Source: Streptomyces sp. P3 (lineage in GTDB: Bacteria; Actinomycetota; Actinomycetes; Streptomycetales; Streptomycetaceae). Taken from it: 64,000 nucleotides of DNA. Position numbers and translations under genes: made by a program. Under the pieces are notes generated by a model. That model made no database searches and was not told the DNA's origin. It was given only the letters and a program-made list of their open reading frames with translations. Below, one piece after another: positions 51,900-60,659 of the stretch (within the stretch, counting starts at the first letter, position 1; each line of letters starts with the position of its first letter). The stretch spans positions 5,580,001-5,644,000 of the forward strand of contig NZ_CP028369.1 in assembly GCF_003032475.1 (NCBI RefSeq), in the 5' to 3' direction.

Positions 51900-52787
51900 A
51901 TGAGCGTCTTCACTTCGCTGGGCTACGTAGTGGTTCGGGGCCCTCTCGACGAATGGACCCGCTTCGCCGCCGAGACCATCGGCGCGCAGCCCGTCCGGCA
52001 CGCCGGAGGCGATCTGGGCCTGCGGCTCGACGAGCACGCGTACCGCATCGTCGTCGAGGACGGTGCGCCCGCCGGCCCCCGGTCCCTGGCGGCCCTGGGC
52101 TTCACCGTCCAGGACGCGACCGCGCTCGCCGCACTGGAAGACCGCCTCACGTCCCGGGGCATCAAGGTCGGCGAGGACGAGGAACTGCGGGCCCGCCGCG
52201 GTGTCGAGGGGTTGCGGGTCTTCGCCGACTCCGACGGCCAGACCATCGAGGCCGTCCACGGCCTGCCGCTCGCCGACACCCCCTTCGAGTCCCCGCTGGG
52301 GGTCCGGTTCGTCACCGGCGAGCTGGGGGCCGGGCACGTCTTCCTGTCCAGCTCGGGCAGTTCGAGCGAGCTGGCGGAGTTCTACCGGCAGGAGCTGGAC
52401 TTCAAGCTGACCGACACGATCTCCATGGCGAAGCTGGGATCGGACGACGACGCCTACTTCCTGCACTGCAACCCGCGCCACCACTCGGTCGCCGTCGCCC
52501 GCATCCCCGGGCCGCCCCCGGGCCTCATCCACATCATGCTCGAAGTCCCCGACTTCTCCACCGTCGGCCGCGTCATGAGCAACATCGACGACGATCCCGA
52601 CCACATCGCCATCACCCTGGGCGAGCACTCGAACGACCAGGTGACGTCGTTCTACGTGGACACGCCGTCGGGCTTCCAGATCGAGTACGGCTGCGAGGGC
52701 ATCGTCATCGACGACGCCACCTGGCAGGTCGCCCACTACGACTCGACGAGCAACTGGGGCCACAAGTTCGTCGGCCCTCGCGCCTGA
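51900..52787 (+). CDS. Type I extradiol ring-cleavage dioxygenase
   Basis: 295 aa, two VOC modules. In the C-terminal module the Fe(II) triad is readable: His in GAGHVFLSS (~142), His in LIHIMLEV (~205) and Glu in GFQIEYGCEG (~260). The catalytic base pair is probably HCNPRHHS. Cleaves a catecholic ring next to the diol using O2, giving a 2-hydroxymuconic semialdehyde/HOPDA-type product. GAGGAG before the ATG; lies 32 bp after the monooxygenase. Confidence 0.94.
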   Translation: MSVFTSLGYVVVRGPLDEWTRFAAETIGAQPVRHAGGDLGLRLDEHAYRIVVEDGAPAGPRSLAALGFTVQDATALAALEDRLTSRGIKVGEDEELRARRGVEGLRVFADSDGQTIEAVHGLPLADTPFESPLGVRFVTGELGAGHVFLSSSGSSSELAEFYRQELDFKLTDTISMAKLGSDDDAYFLHCNPRHHSVAVARIPGPPPGLIHIMLEVPDFSTVGRVMSNIDDDPDHIAITLGEHSNDQVTSFYVDTPSGFQIEYGCEGIVIDDATWQVAHYDSTSNWGHKFVGPRA

Positions 52788-52808
52788 CCCCGGAGAGGAA
52801 GGACAGCT

Positions 52809-53675
52809 GTGTCCACACCCAAGGCCCTGACCGAATCGGCCACCAGCAAGTACCTGCAGACGGCCAAGTGGAAGCTGCACTACAACGAGGCGGGCGACGG
52901 TCACCCGCTGGTCCTGCTGCACGGGGGAGGCCCCGGTGCGAGCGGGTGGAGCAACTACTCCGAGAACATCGACTTCTTCGCGCGCCACTACAGGGTGTTC
53001 GCCATCGACATGCCCGGCTGGGGCAAGAGCGACACGGCCGAGCCGGGCGACCGTGACCATGTGGAGGCCCTCGGACTGGCGCTGGACGCACTCGGCCTCG
53101 ACCGGGTCGCCCTCATCGGCAACTCGATGGGCGGTGCGACGACACTCCGGTTCACCGCGGAGCATCCCGAGCGCGTCAGTCACCTCGTCCCGATGGGAGC
53201 CAACGCCCCCGGCACCAACATGTTCGGCCCGCCCAACCACAGGTCGGAGGGGATCCGCGCCATCGGCCGCGCCTACTTCGACCCGTCGCCGGCGAACTTC
53301 CAGGCGATGGTCGGCGCGCTCGCGAACGACCCGGCCCTCGCCGAGGACGCCGACCTCGCCCAGCGGCGTTCGGAGGCGGCGCTCGCCCGTCCCGACCATC
53401 TGGAGAACTGGAAGCTGTCGGCGCCCCGTGGGGAGCTGAACGGTCCTCCGCAGCTGTACCAGGCCGTGCCGCGGTTGCTGGGCGGGCTCACCGTGCCCAC
53501 GCTGCTGGTGCACGGGCGGGACGACCGTGCCGTCCCCCTGGAGAACTCGCTGCGGCTGCTGGCGATGATTCCGTCCGCCCGGCTGTACGTCATCAACAAC
53601 TGCGGTCACTGGGCGCAGATGGAACACCCCGAGGAGTTCAACCGCGTCGTGCACGAGTTCATCTCGGCCAACTGA
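52809..53675 (+). CDS. Meta-cleavage product hydrolase (C-C bond hydrolase, BphD/HsaD-like)
   Basis: 288 aa alpha/beta hydrolase. HGGGPGASGWSNY is the MCP-hydrolase oxyanion region, GNSMGGAT holds the nucleophile Ser (~117), HGRDDRAVPLE the Asp, and NNCGHWAQMEHPEEF the His. Splits the ring-cleavage product into 2-hydroxypenta-2,4-dienoate and an acid; the dienoate feeds the hydratase at 44693. GTG start after AGGAAGGACAGCT. Confidence 0.95.
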   Translation: MSTPKALTESATSKYLQTAKWKLHYNEAGDGHPLVLLHGGGPGASGWSNYSENIDFFARHYRVFAIDMPGWGKSDTAEPGDRDHVEALGLALDALGLDRVALIGNSMGGATTLRFTAEHPERVSHLVPMGANAPGTNMFGPPNHRSEGIRAIGRAYFDPSPANFQAMVGALANDPALAEDADLAQRRSEAALARPDHLENWKLSAPRGELNGPPQLYQAVPRLLGGLTVPTLLVHGRDDRAVPLENSLRLLAMIPSARLYVINNCGHWAQMEHPEEFNRVVHEFISAN

Positions 53676-53681
53676 CCTCTC

Positions 53682-53721
53682 GGAGCAGGCGGCACGCGCG
53701 CTCGCGCGGGCCGCCTGCTCC
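53682..53721 (+). terminator. Stem-loop after the C-C hydrolase gene
   Basis: GGAGCAGGCGGC (53682-53693) pairs perfectly with GCCGCCTGCTCC (53710-53721), and CGCGC pairs lie inside the loop. It starts seven bases after the stop, so it probably ends or attenuates the operon before the ABM-domain gene. Confidence 0.75.
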
Positions 53722-53769
53722 CCGCGCACAGAGGTGACGAACGACCATCCAGTCAAGGAGATCGGCCTT

Positions 53770-54528
53770 ATGGCGACCATCACGGAGAACCCCGGCGCTT
53801 TCACAGTGGTCGTGGTCCTCGACCTGCCCGAGAAGGACTGCGACGCGATTCTCGACCTGGTCGGGCGACGCGTCGAAGAGCAGATCCGGTACGTGCCCGG
53901 CTTCCTGGCGGGCAGCTGGTTCGAGCGGCTGTCCCACGGGATCGGTGGTGATCTGGAGGCGCAGACCGCTCCGGTGGGCTGTCGCCGGATAGCGGAGTAC
54001 ATCCAGTGGCGGGACAAGGCCTCCTTCCAGGCGTTCCTCGCCGATTCCACGCTGTCCGGGCACATGGCCAAGGTGGACGAGGTCGCCGCACAGGTGTGGT
54101 GGCGGGGCTACGAGGTGCGTACGGTCGTAACGGCGGGGGGCCGGGTGGCGGGGGACCGGGCGGCGGCGCTGAGGATCTCACCGGATGTGATCACCCAGGT
54201 GGTGCGGCGCGACACGGTTCCGGGGAATCAGGGCTGGGTCACCGAGTACACGGTCGCCGAGACCGAACGAGTGACCAGACACCTGCCCGGCTTCGCGGGG
54301 TCGGCCATCCACCTCGACCAGGACGGCGGGGTGCTGGAGTACGTCCAGTGGGACGGCGTCGAACACGTCCAGGAGGCTTACGCCGACCCGGAGTTCAGCG
54401 AACACATCCCGGTGGTGGGCCACTACGCGAGATCCGACGGGGATCTGTACCGACTCCTGCGCACGATAGACGGAGCCGACGCGCCGGGCGCGACCACGGC
54501 GCCTGTGAACGCGGTACGACAGGGTTGA
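53770..54528 (+). CDS. Tandem ABM-type (dimeric alpha-beta barrel) protein
   Basis: 252 aa. Two copies of the ABM fold: residues ~8-105 (FTVVVVLDLPEKDCDAILDL, RRIAEYIQWRDKASFQAFL) and ~140-235 (GWVTEYTVAETERVTRHLPG, GVLEYVQWDGVEHVQEAYA), each with the EY-QW-- strand. Related proteins are cofactor-less monooxygenases or cyclases; the catalytic role here is unknown. It could oxidise a quinone-forming intermediate (inference). AAGGAG before ATG 53770. Confidence 0.8.
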   Translation: MATITENPGAFTVVVVLDLPEKDCDAILDLVGRRVEEQIRYVPGFLAGSWFERLSHGIGGDLEAQTAPVGCRRIAEYIQWRDKASFQAFLADSTLSGHMAKVDEVAAQVWWRGYEVRTVVTAGGRVAGDRAAALRISPDVITQVVRRDTVPGNQGWVTEYTVAETERVTRHLPGFAGSAIHLDQDGGVLEYVQWDGVEHVQEAYADPEFSEHIPVVGHYARSDGDLYRLLRTIDGADAPGATTAPVNAVRQG

Positions 54529-54642
54529 CGAAAGACATGGAGGCACCGCCGCCGACGGCATGGATGAGGGGCTTGGGTGTGCCGGTGCGCGCGTTCGCAA
54601 GCCATAAAATGGGCGTAAGTACCTCGATACGATCGAGTGATC

Positions 54643-55334
54643 ATGGGCAGCTGGGATGCTCGCTCAGCCGGCTCCCCGCCGGTCGGGAGCGGGTACGCCT
54701 CGTCCTCGACCTCCCTCGTCACGGCTGTTACGGATGAGCCCGGCACCGTCACGGAGTGGAGCCGCGGCGCCGAGCGGCTTCTCGGGTACCCGGCCTCCGA
54801 CGTCGTAGGACGTAGGCGGGAATTCCGGCGGCCGAGCGCAGCCTTCGTCGAGGTGGAGGAACGCGTTCCGTTCCGTCGTCCATGCCGACTCCTGGAACCG
54901 TGCTGACGCGAGCGCCCGGCCGACGACGTCGCCCTGCTGATCGCCCGCACCCGTGCCCTCGGCGCCGACCACGTGGCACCTGGGAGCTGCCCGCCGACCC
55001 CGCCGCCGTCTCCCAGGCCCGCAAGCAGGCCGCCGCCCGCGTCGCCGCATGGGGGCTCGATGATGCCGCCTTCACCACTGAACTCGTCGTCAGCGAACTG
55101 GTCACCAACGCCATCCGCTACGGACATGCGCCCATCGAGCTACGGCTCATCCACGACCAGGCCCTCCTCTGCGAGGTCTCCGACGCCAGCACCACCGCCC
55201 CGCATCTGCGCCGGGCCCGCGTCTTCGACGAAGGCGGCCGCGGACTGCTGCTCGTCGCTCAGATGTCCCGGCGCTGGGGCTCCCGCCAGACCGCGGCAGG
55301 AAAGGCGATCTGGGCCGAGTTCGACCTGCTGTGA
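54643..55334 (+). pseudogene. SpoIIE/PAS/HATPase regulatory protein, internally deleted
   Basis: The 5' part (54643-54905) encodes a PAS start: SLVTAVTDEPGTVTEWSRGA then ERLLGYPASDVVGRRRE. The GAF and PP2C (SpoIIE) middle, normally several hundred residues, is gone. The 3' part resumes in another frame as ADDVALLIARTRALGADHVA (end of a PP2C domain). After another frame change it reads TWELPADPAAVSQARKQAAA, SELVTNAIRYG (N box of anti-sigma HATPase) and EGGRGLLLVAQMSRRWGSR to a stop. At least two frame changes plus a deletion. Confidence 0.88.
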
Positions 55335-55683
55335 CCGAACACCGCGAACCCTCGAAGGCGACGAGTGCCGGACCTGGCCGATCATCGCCGCCCCCGGCCG
55401 TACCGGCCCTTCACGACGTCCCGGGCGACCGCGCCTCTTCCTTCCGGGCCGTCCGACCGCATAGGTGGGACGGCCCTCGCGCCGGGCGGTGATGCTCGAC
55501 CCGCGTCACGGCCCCGACAAGGAGCGGTGCCGGAGTCGCCCGCGGCGGCGTGGCCGTCCGGGGGCCACGGCCGGAAATCTTCCTTGCGTAGCGTCCGGCC
55601 CCCGTCGCCGTCCATGGGACGAGCAGGGCCTCCACCGTGTCGTCATCACCCTGAAACCTTGTCGATACGTCCTGACAAAGCTA
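55335..55683. other. Intergenic, no gene recognised
   Basis: 350 bp between the broken regulator and the inositol transporter promoter. Short ORFs on both strands lack RBS and family resemblance. Confidence 0.55.
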
Positions 55684-55747
55684 TTGACATCACTCCGAGG
55701 GCGTTTCATAGTACGTGCTCTAGAGCGCGCTAGTAACGCGCTCTAGA
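55684..55747 (+). promoter_or_regulatory. Promoter and LacI-type operator of the inositol ABC transporter
   Basis: -35 TTGACA (55684-55689), 17-bp spacer, -10 CATAGT (55707-55712). The operator follows at once: TCTAGAGCGCG (55719-55729) pairs perfectly with CGCGCTCTAGA (55737-55747) across CTAGTAA, covering the transcription start. The core CTAGAGCGCRCTAGTAR recurs at 60567-60583 by the iolC promoter. The mRNA leader to ATG 55916 is ~195 bases and contains no gene. Confidence 0.85.
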
Positions 55748-55915
55748 TGGCCGAGAGCAGGCAGCGCACACCCGCCGCTGCCGCCGACGACGACGGGATC
55801 TCCCGCCGCGCACGGCGCCCCTGACCACACGCCCGGTCGGCACGCCGGACCGGGCTCTCCTTCGAGGCCGTCAGCCCATTTCCCACCCTGATCAGCACAG
55901 TGAGGTGCAAGGGAC

Positions 55916-56920
55916 ATGCACAGAAACCACCGAGCCGCCGCCCTGACCGCCGCAGTCCTCGCCGGCACCCTGACGCTCGCCGCCTGCTCCAGCAGCAGCG
56001 GCGGCAAGAAGGCCGAGGACGGCGGCGAGGCGGCCTCCGCGGGCAAGGCGACGACCCCGCGCATGACCGTGGCCATGGTCACCCACGCCTCCCCCGGCGA
56101 CACCTTCTGGGACCTGGTCCGCAAGGGCGCCCAGGCCGCGGCCGCCAAGGACAACGTCAAGCTCGTGTACTCCTCCGACCCGAGCGCGGGCAACCAGGCC
56201 AACCTGGTGCAGAACGCGATCGACCAGAAGGTCGACGGCATCGCCCTGACCGCCGCCAAGCCGGACGCGTTGAAGGAGGTCGTGGCCAAGGCCAAGACTG
56301 CAGGCATCCCGGTCGTCGGCTTCAACTCCGGTGTCGACGACTGGAAGAAGCTCGGAATGCTGGAGTACTTCGGCCAGGACGAGAACATCGCCGGCCAGGC
56401 GTTCGGCGGGCGGCTGAACGACCTCGGCGCCAAGCACGCCCTGTGCGTCATCCAGGAGCAGGGGCAGGTGGCGCTGGAGGCGCGCTGTGCCGGTGTGAAG
56501 CAGGGCTTCAAGGGCAAGACGGACGTCCTGTACGTCAACGGCACCGACATGCCGTCGGTGAAGTCGACGATCACCGCGAAGCTCAAGCAGGACTCCTCGA
56601 TCGACCAGGTCGTCACCCTCGGCGCCCCCATCGCGCTCACCGCCGTCCAGTCCCTCTCCGACGCCGGCAGCAAGGCGAAGGTCGCCACCTTCGACCTCAA
56701 CAAGGACCTCGTCAAGGCCGTCCAGGACGGTCAGGTCGAGTTCGCTGTCGACCAGCAGCCGTACCTCCAGGGCTACCTGGCGGTCGACTCGCTGTGGCTC
56801 TACAAGACGAACGGCAACTTCAGCGGCGGCGGCACGGCCCCGGTCCTGACCGGCCCCGCGTTCATCACCAAGGAGAACGTCGACGCCGTCGCCGGGTTCG
56901 CCGCCAAGGGAACGCGGTGA
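55916..56920 (+). CDS. Sugar (inositol-type) ABC transporter substrate-binding lipoprotein
   Basis: 334 aa. Lipobox LTLAACSSS (Cys ~24). Peripla_BP_4 fold: VAMVTHASPGDTFWDLVRKG, SAGNQANLVQNAIDQKVDGI, ALTAAKPDAL and VAVVGFNSGVDDW-like segments are ribose/inositol-binding protein signatures. Captures the sugar outside the cell for the permease and ATPase that follow. Its TGA overlaps the permease ATG by one base. Context (iol genes, shared operator) points to myo-inositol. Confidence 0.92.
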   Translation: MHRNHRAAALTAAVLAGTLTLAACSSSSGGKKAEDGGEAASAGKATTPRMTVAMVTHASPGDTFWDLVRKGAQAAAAKDNVKLVYSSDPSAGNQANLVQNAIDQKVDGIALTAAKPDALKEVVAKAKTAGIPVVGFNSGVDDWKKLGMLEYFGQDENIAGQAFGGRLNDLGAKHALCVIQEQGQVALEARCAGVKQGFKGKTDVLYVNGTDMPSVKSTITAKLKQDSSIDQVVTLGAPIALTAVQSLSDAGSKAKVATFDLNKDLVKAVQDGQVEFAVDQQPYLQGYLAVDSLWLYKTNGNFSGGGTAPVLTGPAFITKENVDAVAGFAAKGTR

Positions 56921-57996
56921 TGAGTGTGACCCAGCATGCCGAGCCGGCGGTGACCGCACCGCCGGCCTCCGGCCCCGAGGCGGCCGACGGGCGCACCGCC
57001 CGGCGGCCCCTGGCCCTCCGGCTGCTCGCCCGTCCCGAGGTGGGCGTTCTCCTCGGCGCCGCAGCGGTGTACGTGTTCTTCCTCGTCGCCGCGCCGCCCG
57101 TGCGCGACGGCGGCTCGATGGCGAACGTGCTGTACCAGTCGTCGACCATCGGCATCATGGCGATTCCGGTGGCCCTGCTGATGATCGGCGGGGAGTTCGA
57201 CCTGTCGGCCGGTGTCGCCGTGATCACCTCGGCGCTGACCGCGAGCATGCTGAGCTACCAGCTCAGTGTGAACGTGTGGGTCGGCGCGGTCCTGGCGCTC
57301 GTCGTGTCCCTCGCGATCGGCTTCCTCAACGGCTGGCTGGTCGTCAGGACCGGCCTGCCCAGCTTCCTGATCACCCTCGGCAGCTTCCTGGGCCTCCAGG
57401 GCGTCAACCTCGCGGTGACCAAGCTGGTCACCGGCAACGTCGCCACCGACGACATCAGCGACATGGACGGCTTCGCCCAGGCGAAGAAGATCTTCGCGTC
57501 GACCTTCGACATCGGCGGGGTGCAGGTCAAGATCACCGTGGTGTACTGGCTCGTCTTCGCCGCCCTGGCCACCTGGATGCTGCTGCGCACCAGGTACGGC
57601 AACTGGATTTTCGCGGTCGGCGGCGACAAGGAGTCCTCACGGGCGGTCGGCGTGCCCGTGAACTTCACCAAGATCTCGCTGTTCATGCTGGTCGGCCTCG
57701 GCGCCTGGTTCGTCGGCATGCACCAGCTCTTCACCTTCAACACTGTGCAGTCCGGCGAGGGTGTGGGCCAGGAGCTGATCTTCATCGCCGCGGCGGTGAT
57801 CGGCGGCTGTCTGCTGACCGGCGGTGCGGGCTCGGCGATCGGCCCGGTGTTCGGCGCTTTCATGTTCGGCATGGTGCAGCAGGGCATCGTCTACGCCGGC
57901 TGGAACCCCGACTGGTTCAAGGCCTTCCTCGGCGTCATGCTGCTCGGCGCCGTCCTGATCAACCAGTACATCCAGCGCTCGGCGACCCGGAGGTGA
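56920..57996 (+). CDS. Sugar (inositol-type) ABC transporter permease
   Basis: 358 aa, RbsC-like BPD_transp_2 with 8-10 TM segments. [20 protein letters not shown] and [20 protein letters not shown] are family hallmarks; the ATPase-contact loop is [21 protein letters not shown]. Mediates uptake with the binding protein and ATPase. Lies 4 bp before the ATPase gene. Confidence 0.94.
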   Translation: MSVTQHAEPAVTAPPASGPEAADGRTARRPLALRLLARPEVGVLLGAAAVYVFFLVAAPPVRDGGSMANVLYQSSTIGIMAIPVALLMIGGEFDLSAGVAVITSALTASMLSYQLSVNVWVGAVLALVVSLAIGFLNGWLVVRTGLPSFLITLGSFLGLQGVNLAVTKLVTGNVATDDISDMDGFAQAKKIFASTFDIGGVQVKITVVYWLVFAALATWMLLRTRYGNWIFAVGGDKESSRAVGVPVNFTKISLFMLVGLGAWFVGMHQLFTFNTVQSGEGVGQELIFIAAAVIGGCLLTGGAGSAIGPVFGAFMFGMVQQGIVYAGWNPDWFKAFLGVMLLGAVLINQYIQRSATRR

Positions 57997-58000
57997 CCCG

Positions 58001-58918
58001 ATGACGACGAACACATCCGGAACTAAGGGGGCCACCAGCCCCGCCACCCCGCCCGAGACCGGGGACGGCCCGATCGTCGAACTGCGCGGCGCGGGCAAGT
58101 CCTACGGCAACATCCGTGCCCTGCACGGCGTGAGCCTCGCCGTCCATCCCGGGCGGGTGACCTGTGTGCTCGGCGACAACGGGGCCGGCAAGTCCACCCT
58201 CATCAAGATCGTCTCCGGGCTGCACCAGCACACCGAGGGCGAGTTCCTCGTCGACGGCCGGCCGGTGCGCTTCACGACGCCCCGCGAGGCCCTCGACCGC
58301 GGTATCGCCACCGTCTACCAGGACCTCGCCACCGTCCCCCTGATGCCGGTCTGGCGCAACTTCTTCCTCGGCTCCGAGATGACCAAGGGCCCCTGGCCCG
58401 TGCGCCGTCTCGACATCGACGCCATGAAGAGGACCGCCGACCGCGAACTGCGCAACATGGGCATCGTCCTGGACGACCTCGAACAGCCCATCGGCACGCT
58501 CTCCGGCGGCCAGCGTCAGTGCGTCGCCATCGCCCGCGCCGTCTACTTCGGCGCCCGGGTGCTGATCCTGGACGAGCCCACCGCCGCCCTCGGCGTCAAG
58601 CAGTCCGGCGTGGTCCTGAAGTACATCGCCGCCGCCCGCGACCGCGGCCTCGGCGTCATCTTCATCACCCACAACCCGCACCACGCCTACATGGTCGGCG
58701 ACCACTTCAGCGTCCTGCGCCTCGGCACCATGGAGCTCACCGCCTCCCGTGACCGGGTCAGCCTCGAAGAGCTCACCAACCACATGGCCGGCGGCGCCGA
58801 ACTCGCGGCTCTCAAGCACGAGTTGTCCCAGGTGCGTGGCGTCGACGTCGACGAGCTGCCCGAGGAGTCCGACCTCACCGCACCCGTGTCGGCCAAGGGC
58901 GGCGCGGCCGCGTCCTGA
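58001..58918 (+). CDS. Sugar (inositol-type) ABC transporter ATPase, single-domain
   Basis: 305 aa. Walker [13 protein letters not shown] (~65), Q-loop in [11 protein letters not shown], signature [12 protein letters not shown], Walker [12 protein letters not shown] and H-loop FITHNPHH. RbsA-type importers have two fused ATPase halves (~500 aa); this one has a single half and must dimerise, as in other actinobacterial inositol/fructose importers. The tail (~265-305) is acidic. Terminated by 58950-58978. Confidence 0.93.
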   Translation: MTTNTSGTKGATSPATPPETGDGPIVELRGAGKSYGNIRALHGVSLAVHPGRVTCVLGDNGAGKSTLIKIVSGLHQHTEGEFLVDGRPVRFTTPREALDRGIATVYQDLATVPLMPVWRNFFLGSEMTKGPWPVRRLDIDAMKRTADRELRNMGIVLDDLEQPIGTLSGGQRQCVAIARAVYFGARVLILDEPTAALGVKQSGVVLKYIAAARDRGLGVIFITHNPHHAYMVGDHFSVLRLGTMELTASRDRVSLEELTNHMAGGAELAALKHELSQVRGVDVDELPEESDLTAPVSAKGGAAAS

Positions 58919-58949
58919 CGGGCGGCGCGAACACCGACCGTCCCCACCT

Positions 58950-58978
58950 GCCGGTGGGCGTCCGCGACGCCCACCGGC
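58950..58978 (+). terminator. Terminator stem-loop after the inositol ABC operon
   Basis: Perfect 13-bp stem (58950-58962 with 58966-58978), loop CGC, then GTC; no T-run, as usual in actinomycetes. Confidence 0.85.
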
Positions 58979-59009
58979 GTCATCCCCGAGCACCGAGGGA
59001 GGCTTTGGC

Positions 59010-59425
59010 GTGAGCACGGTTCGCGTCGGAGTGATCGGCACCGGCGTCATGGGGCCGATCATGTGAACACCCTGCATCGCCTTGTGTCCGGCGCCCACGT
59101 CACGATGGTCGCCGACATCGATGTGGAGCTGGCGGGGCGACGGTCGCACGCTCCGTCCCCGACGCCCGCGCCACGGGGGACCCGTACGCCCTGATCGCGG
59201 ACGCGGAGGTCGACGCCGTCGTCGTCGCCTCGCACGACGCGACCCACGCCGATCTCCCCGCACTTGGAGGCGGCGGAGGTCGCCCGGCGCATCGAGGCCG
59301 GACGGCTCCAGACCCCGCTCAGACCCCTGCCCGACTCCGTGGCCACCCTGCGGGTGATGGACGAGATCCGCCGGCTGTGCGGCATCTCCTTCCCCGGAGA
59401 GGTCACGGGCCCGCCCACCGCGTGA
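59010..59425 (+). pseudogene. Inositol 2-dehydrogenase-like (Gfo/Idh/MocA) gene, decayed
   Basis: GTG-STVRVGVIGTGVMGPIM ends in a stop after 18 codons. The next frame continues HVNTLHRLVSGAHVTMVADI. Then ATVARSVPDARATGDPYALI and ADAEVDAVVVASHDATHADL (cofactor domain) appear, followed at once by AEVARRIEAGRLQTPLRPLP and VATLRVMDEIRRLCG, which belong to the extreme C-terminus. The ~200-residue middle with the catalytic Lys and His is deleted and at least two frame changes are present. Intact homologues are ~335 aa and start myo-inositol breakdown. Confidence 0.92.
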
Positions 59426-59438
59426 CGGTCCGCGGGCA

Positions 59439-60464
59439 TCAGCGTTCCGGCGGCGGCCCGCTGGTCCCCCGTACCACCAGCTTCGGTTCCACCACGGCCT
59501 CCCGCGGCTCGCGTCGGGAGTCTTCCAACCGCTCCACCGCGAACCTGACGGCGTGCTCGGCCATGAGGCCCGCGTCCTGGCGCACGGTGGTCAGGCCGAT
59601 CGGCATGAGGTGGGAGAGGTGGCTGTCGTCGTAGCCGACGACGGACATGTCGCGCGGGACCTCGACGCCGGCCCGGGTCAGGGCCATCAGCAGGCCCATG
59701 GCGCTGCGGTCGTTGCCGGCGAGCACCGCTGTCGGCAGCGGCCGCCCTTCGTCGCGTTCCGCCAGCAGCAGACGGCCGGCCTCGATGCCGGACCGCTCCG
59801 TGTGATCCCCCGGGATCACCCGATCCTGCGCTTCCAGCCCGTGGCGCCGCATCGCCGCCCGGTAGGCGCGCCGCCGCTCGGCCGAGCCGGGGCCCTTGCC
59901 GCCGTCGAGGTGCACGATCCTGCGATGGCCCAGCTCGACGAGATGGTCCATCGCCTGCCGTATGCCCTTGCCCTCGGCCGAGTGCACGAAGTCCACGTGC
60001 GCGTGCGTGACCCGCCGGCTGACGGACACGGCGACCGTGCGACGCCCCAACTCCTCCAGGAAGGCCGGCTCGGCAAAGGAGCCCAGTAGGATCAGCGCCT
60101 CACAGCGATGGCTGAGCAGCGCCTCGACTGCCTTCTCCTCGCTGCGGCCCTGCGTGGCGGCGGACAACAACACCTCGTAACCAAGGCGCTCCGCCTCCGG
60201 GTAGACGCCCTCGATGAGGTTGGTGTGGAAGGCCTGCTGGACGGTGAACATCACGCCGAGGGTGCGGCTGCGGCCCCGGGCCAGCAGTCGGGCCGCGCTG
60301 TCGGGGTGGTAGCCGATCTCGTCGGCGACCCGCAGCACCCGCTGCCGCGTCTCCTCGCTCGCACCCGGCTGGTTGCGGAACACGATCGAGACCAGCGCCC
60401 GCGACACACCCGCCTTCTCGGCGACGTCCGCCATCGTGGGCCGCTGCCTGCCTGGTCCATCCAC
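59439..60464 (-). CDS. LacI-family transcriptional regulator (inositol regulator)
   Basis: 341 aa from GTG 60464. HTH PTMADVAEKAGVSRALVSIVF with hinge helix RLLARGRSRTLGVM, then a periplasmic-binding-like sugar domain (VAVSVSRRV, VLAGNDRSAMGLLMAL, VVGYDDSHLSH). It would repress the ABC transporter operon and iolC operon by binding the CTAGAGCGC-type operators at 55719-55747 and ~60567-60583, released by an inositol derivative. Divergent from iolC; convergent with the decayed dehydrogenase gene. Confidence 0.93.
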   Translation of the reverse strand: MDGPGRQRPTMADVAEKAGVSRALVSIVFRNQPGASEETRQRVLRVADEIGYHPDSAARLLARGRSRTLGVMFTVQQAFHTNLIEGVYPEAERLGYEVLLSAATQGRSEEKAVEALLSHRCEALILLGSFAEPAFLEELGRRTVAVSVSRRVTHAHVDFVHSAEGKGIRQAMDHLVELGHRRIVHLDGGKGPGSAERRRAYRAAMRRHGLEAQDRVIPGDHTERSGIEAGRLLLAERDEGRPLPTAVLAGNDRSAMGLLMALTRAGVEVPRDMSVVGYDDSHLSHLMPIGLTTVRQDAGLMAEHAVRFAVERLEDSRREPREAVVEPKLVVRGTSGPPPER

Positions 60465-60529
60465 CCGTACCCCACCTTCCGACGACGCCCACCTGGGCGG
60501 CGATCTTGAAATCTTCCGGCAACAGACTA

Positions 60530-60583
60530 TTGACATGACATTTGGACTGGGGTCATCGTACTCGGACTAGAGCGCACTAGTAG
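60530..60583 (+). promoter_or_regulatory. Promoter and operator of the iolC operon
   Basis: TTGACAT (-35, 60530-60536) followed ~17-18 bp later by a weak -10 around 60553-60559. The operator core CTAGAGCGCACTAGTAG (60567-60583) matches 55720-55736 at 16 of 17 bases; TAGAGCGC is repeated directly after it (60581-60588), so the site is less symmetrical than the transporter operator. Confidence 0.78.
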
Positions 60584-60659
60584 AGCGCGACAGGAAACTC
60601 TTCCGAGACATCCCCGGGGCCTCCCCGCGAGCCTTCCGGAACGAAGGGACACCAGCGTT

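Noticed and set aside
55748..55915. Riboswitch in the long leader of the inositol transporter mRNA
   Set aside because: No recognisable conserved riboswitch core or terminator/anti-terminator pair was seen; the LacI operator explains the control.
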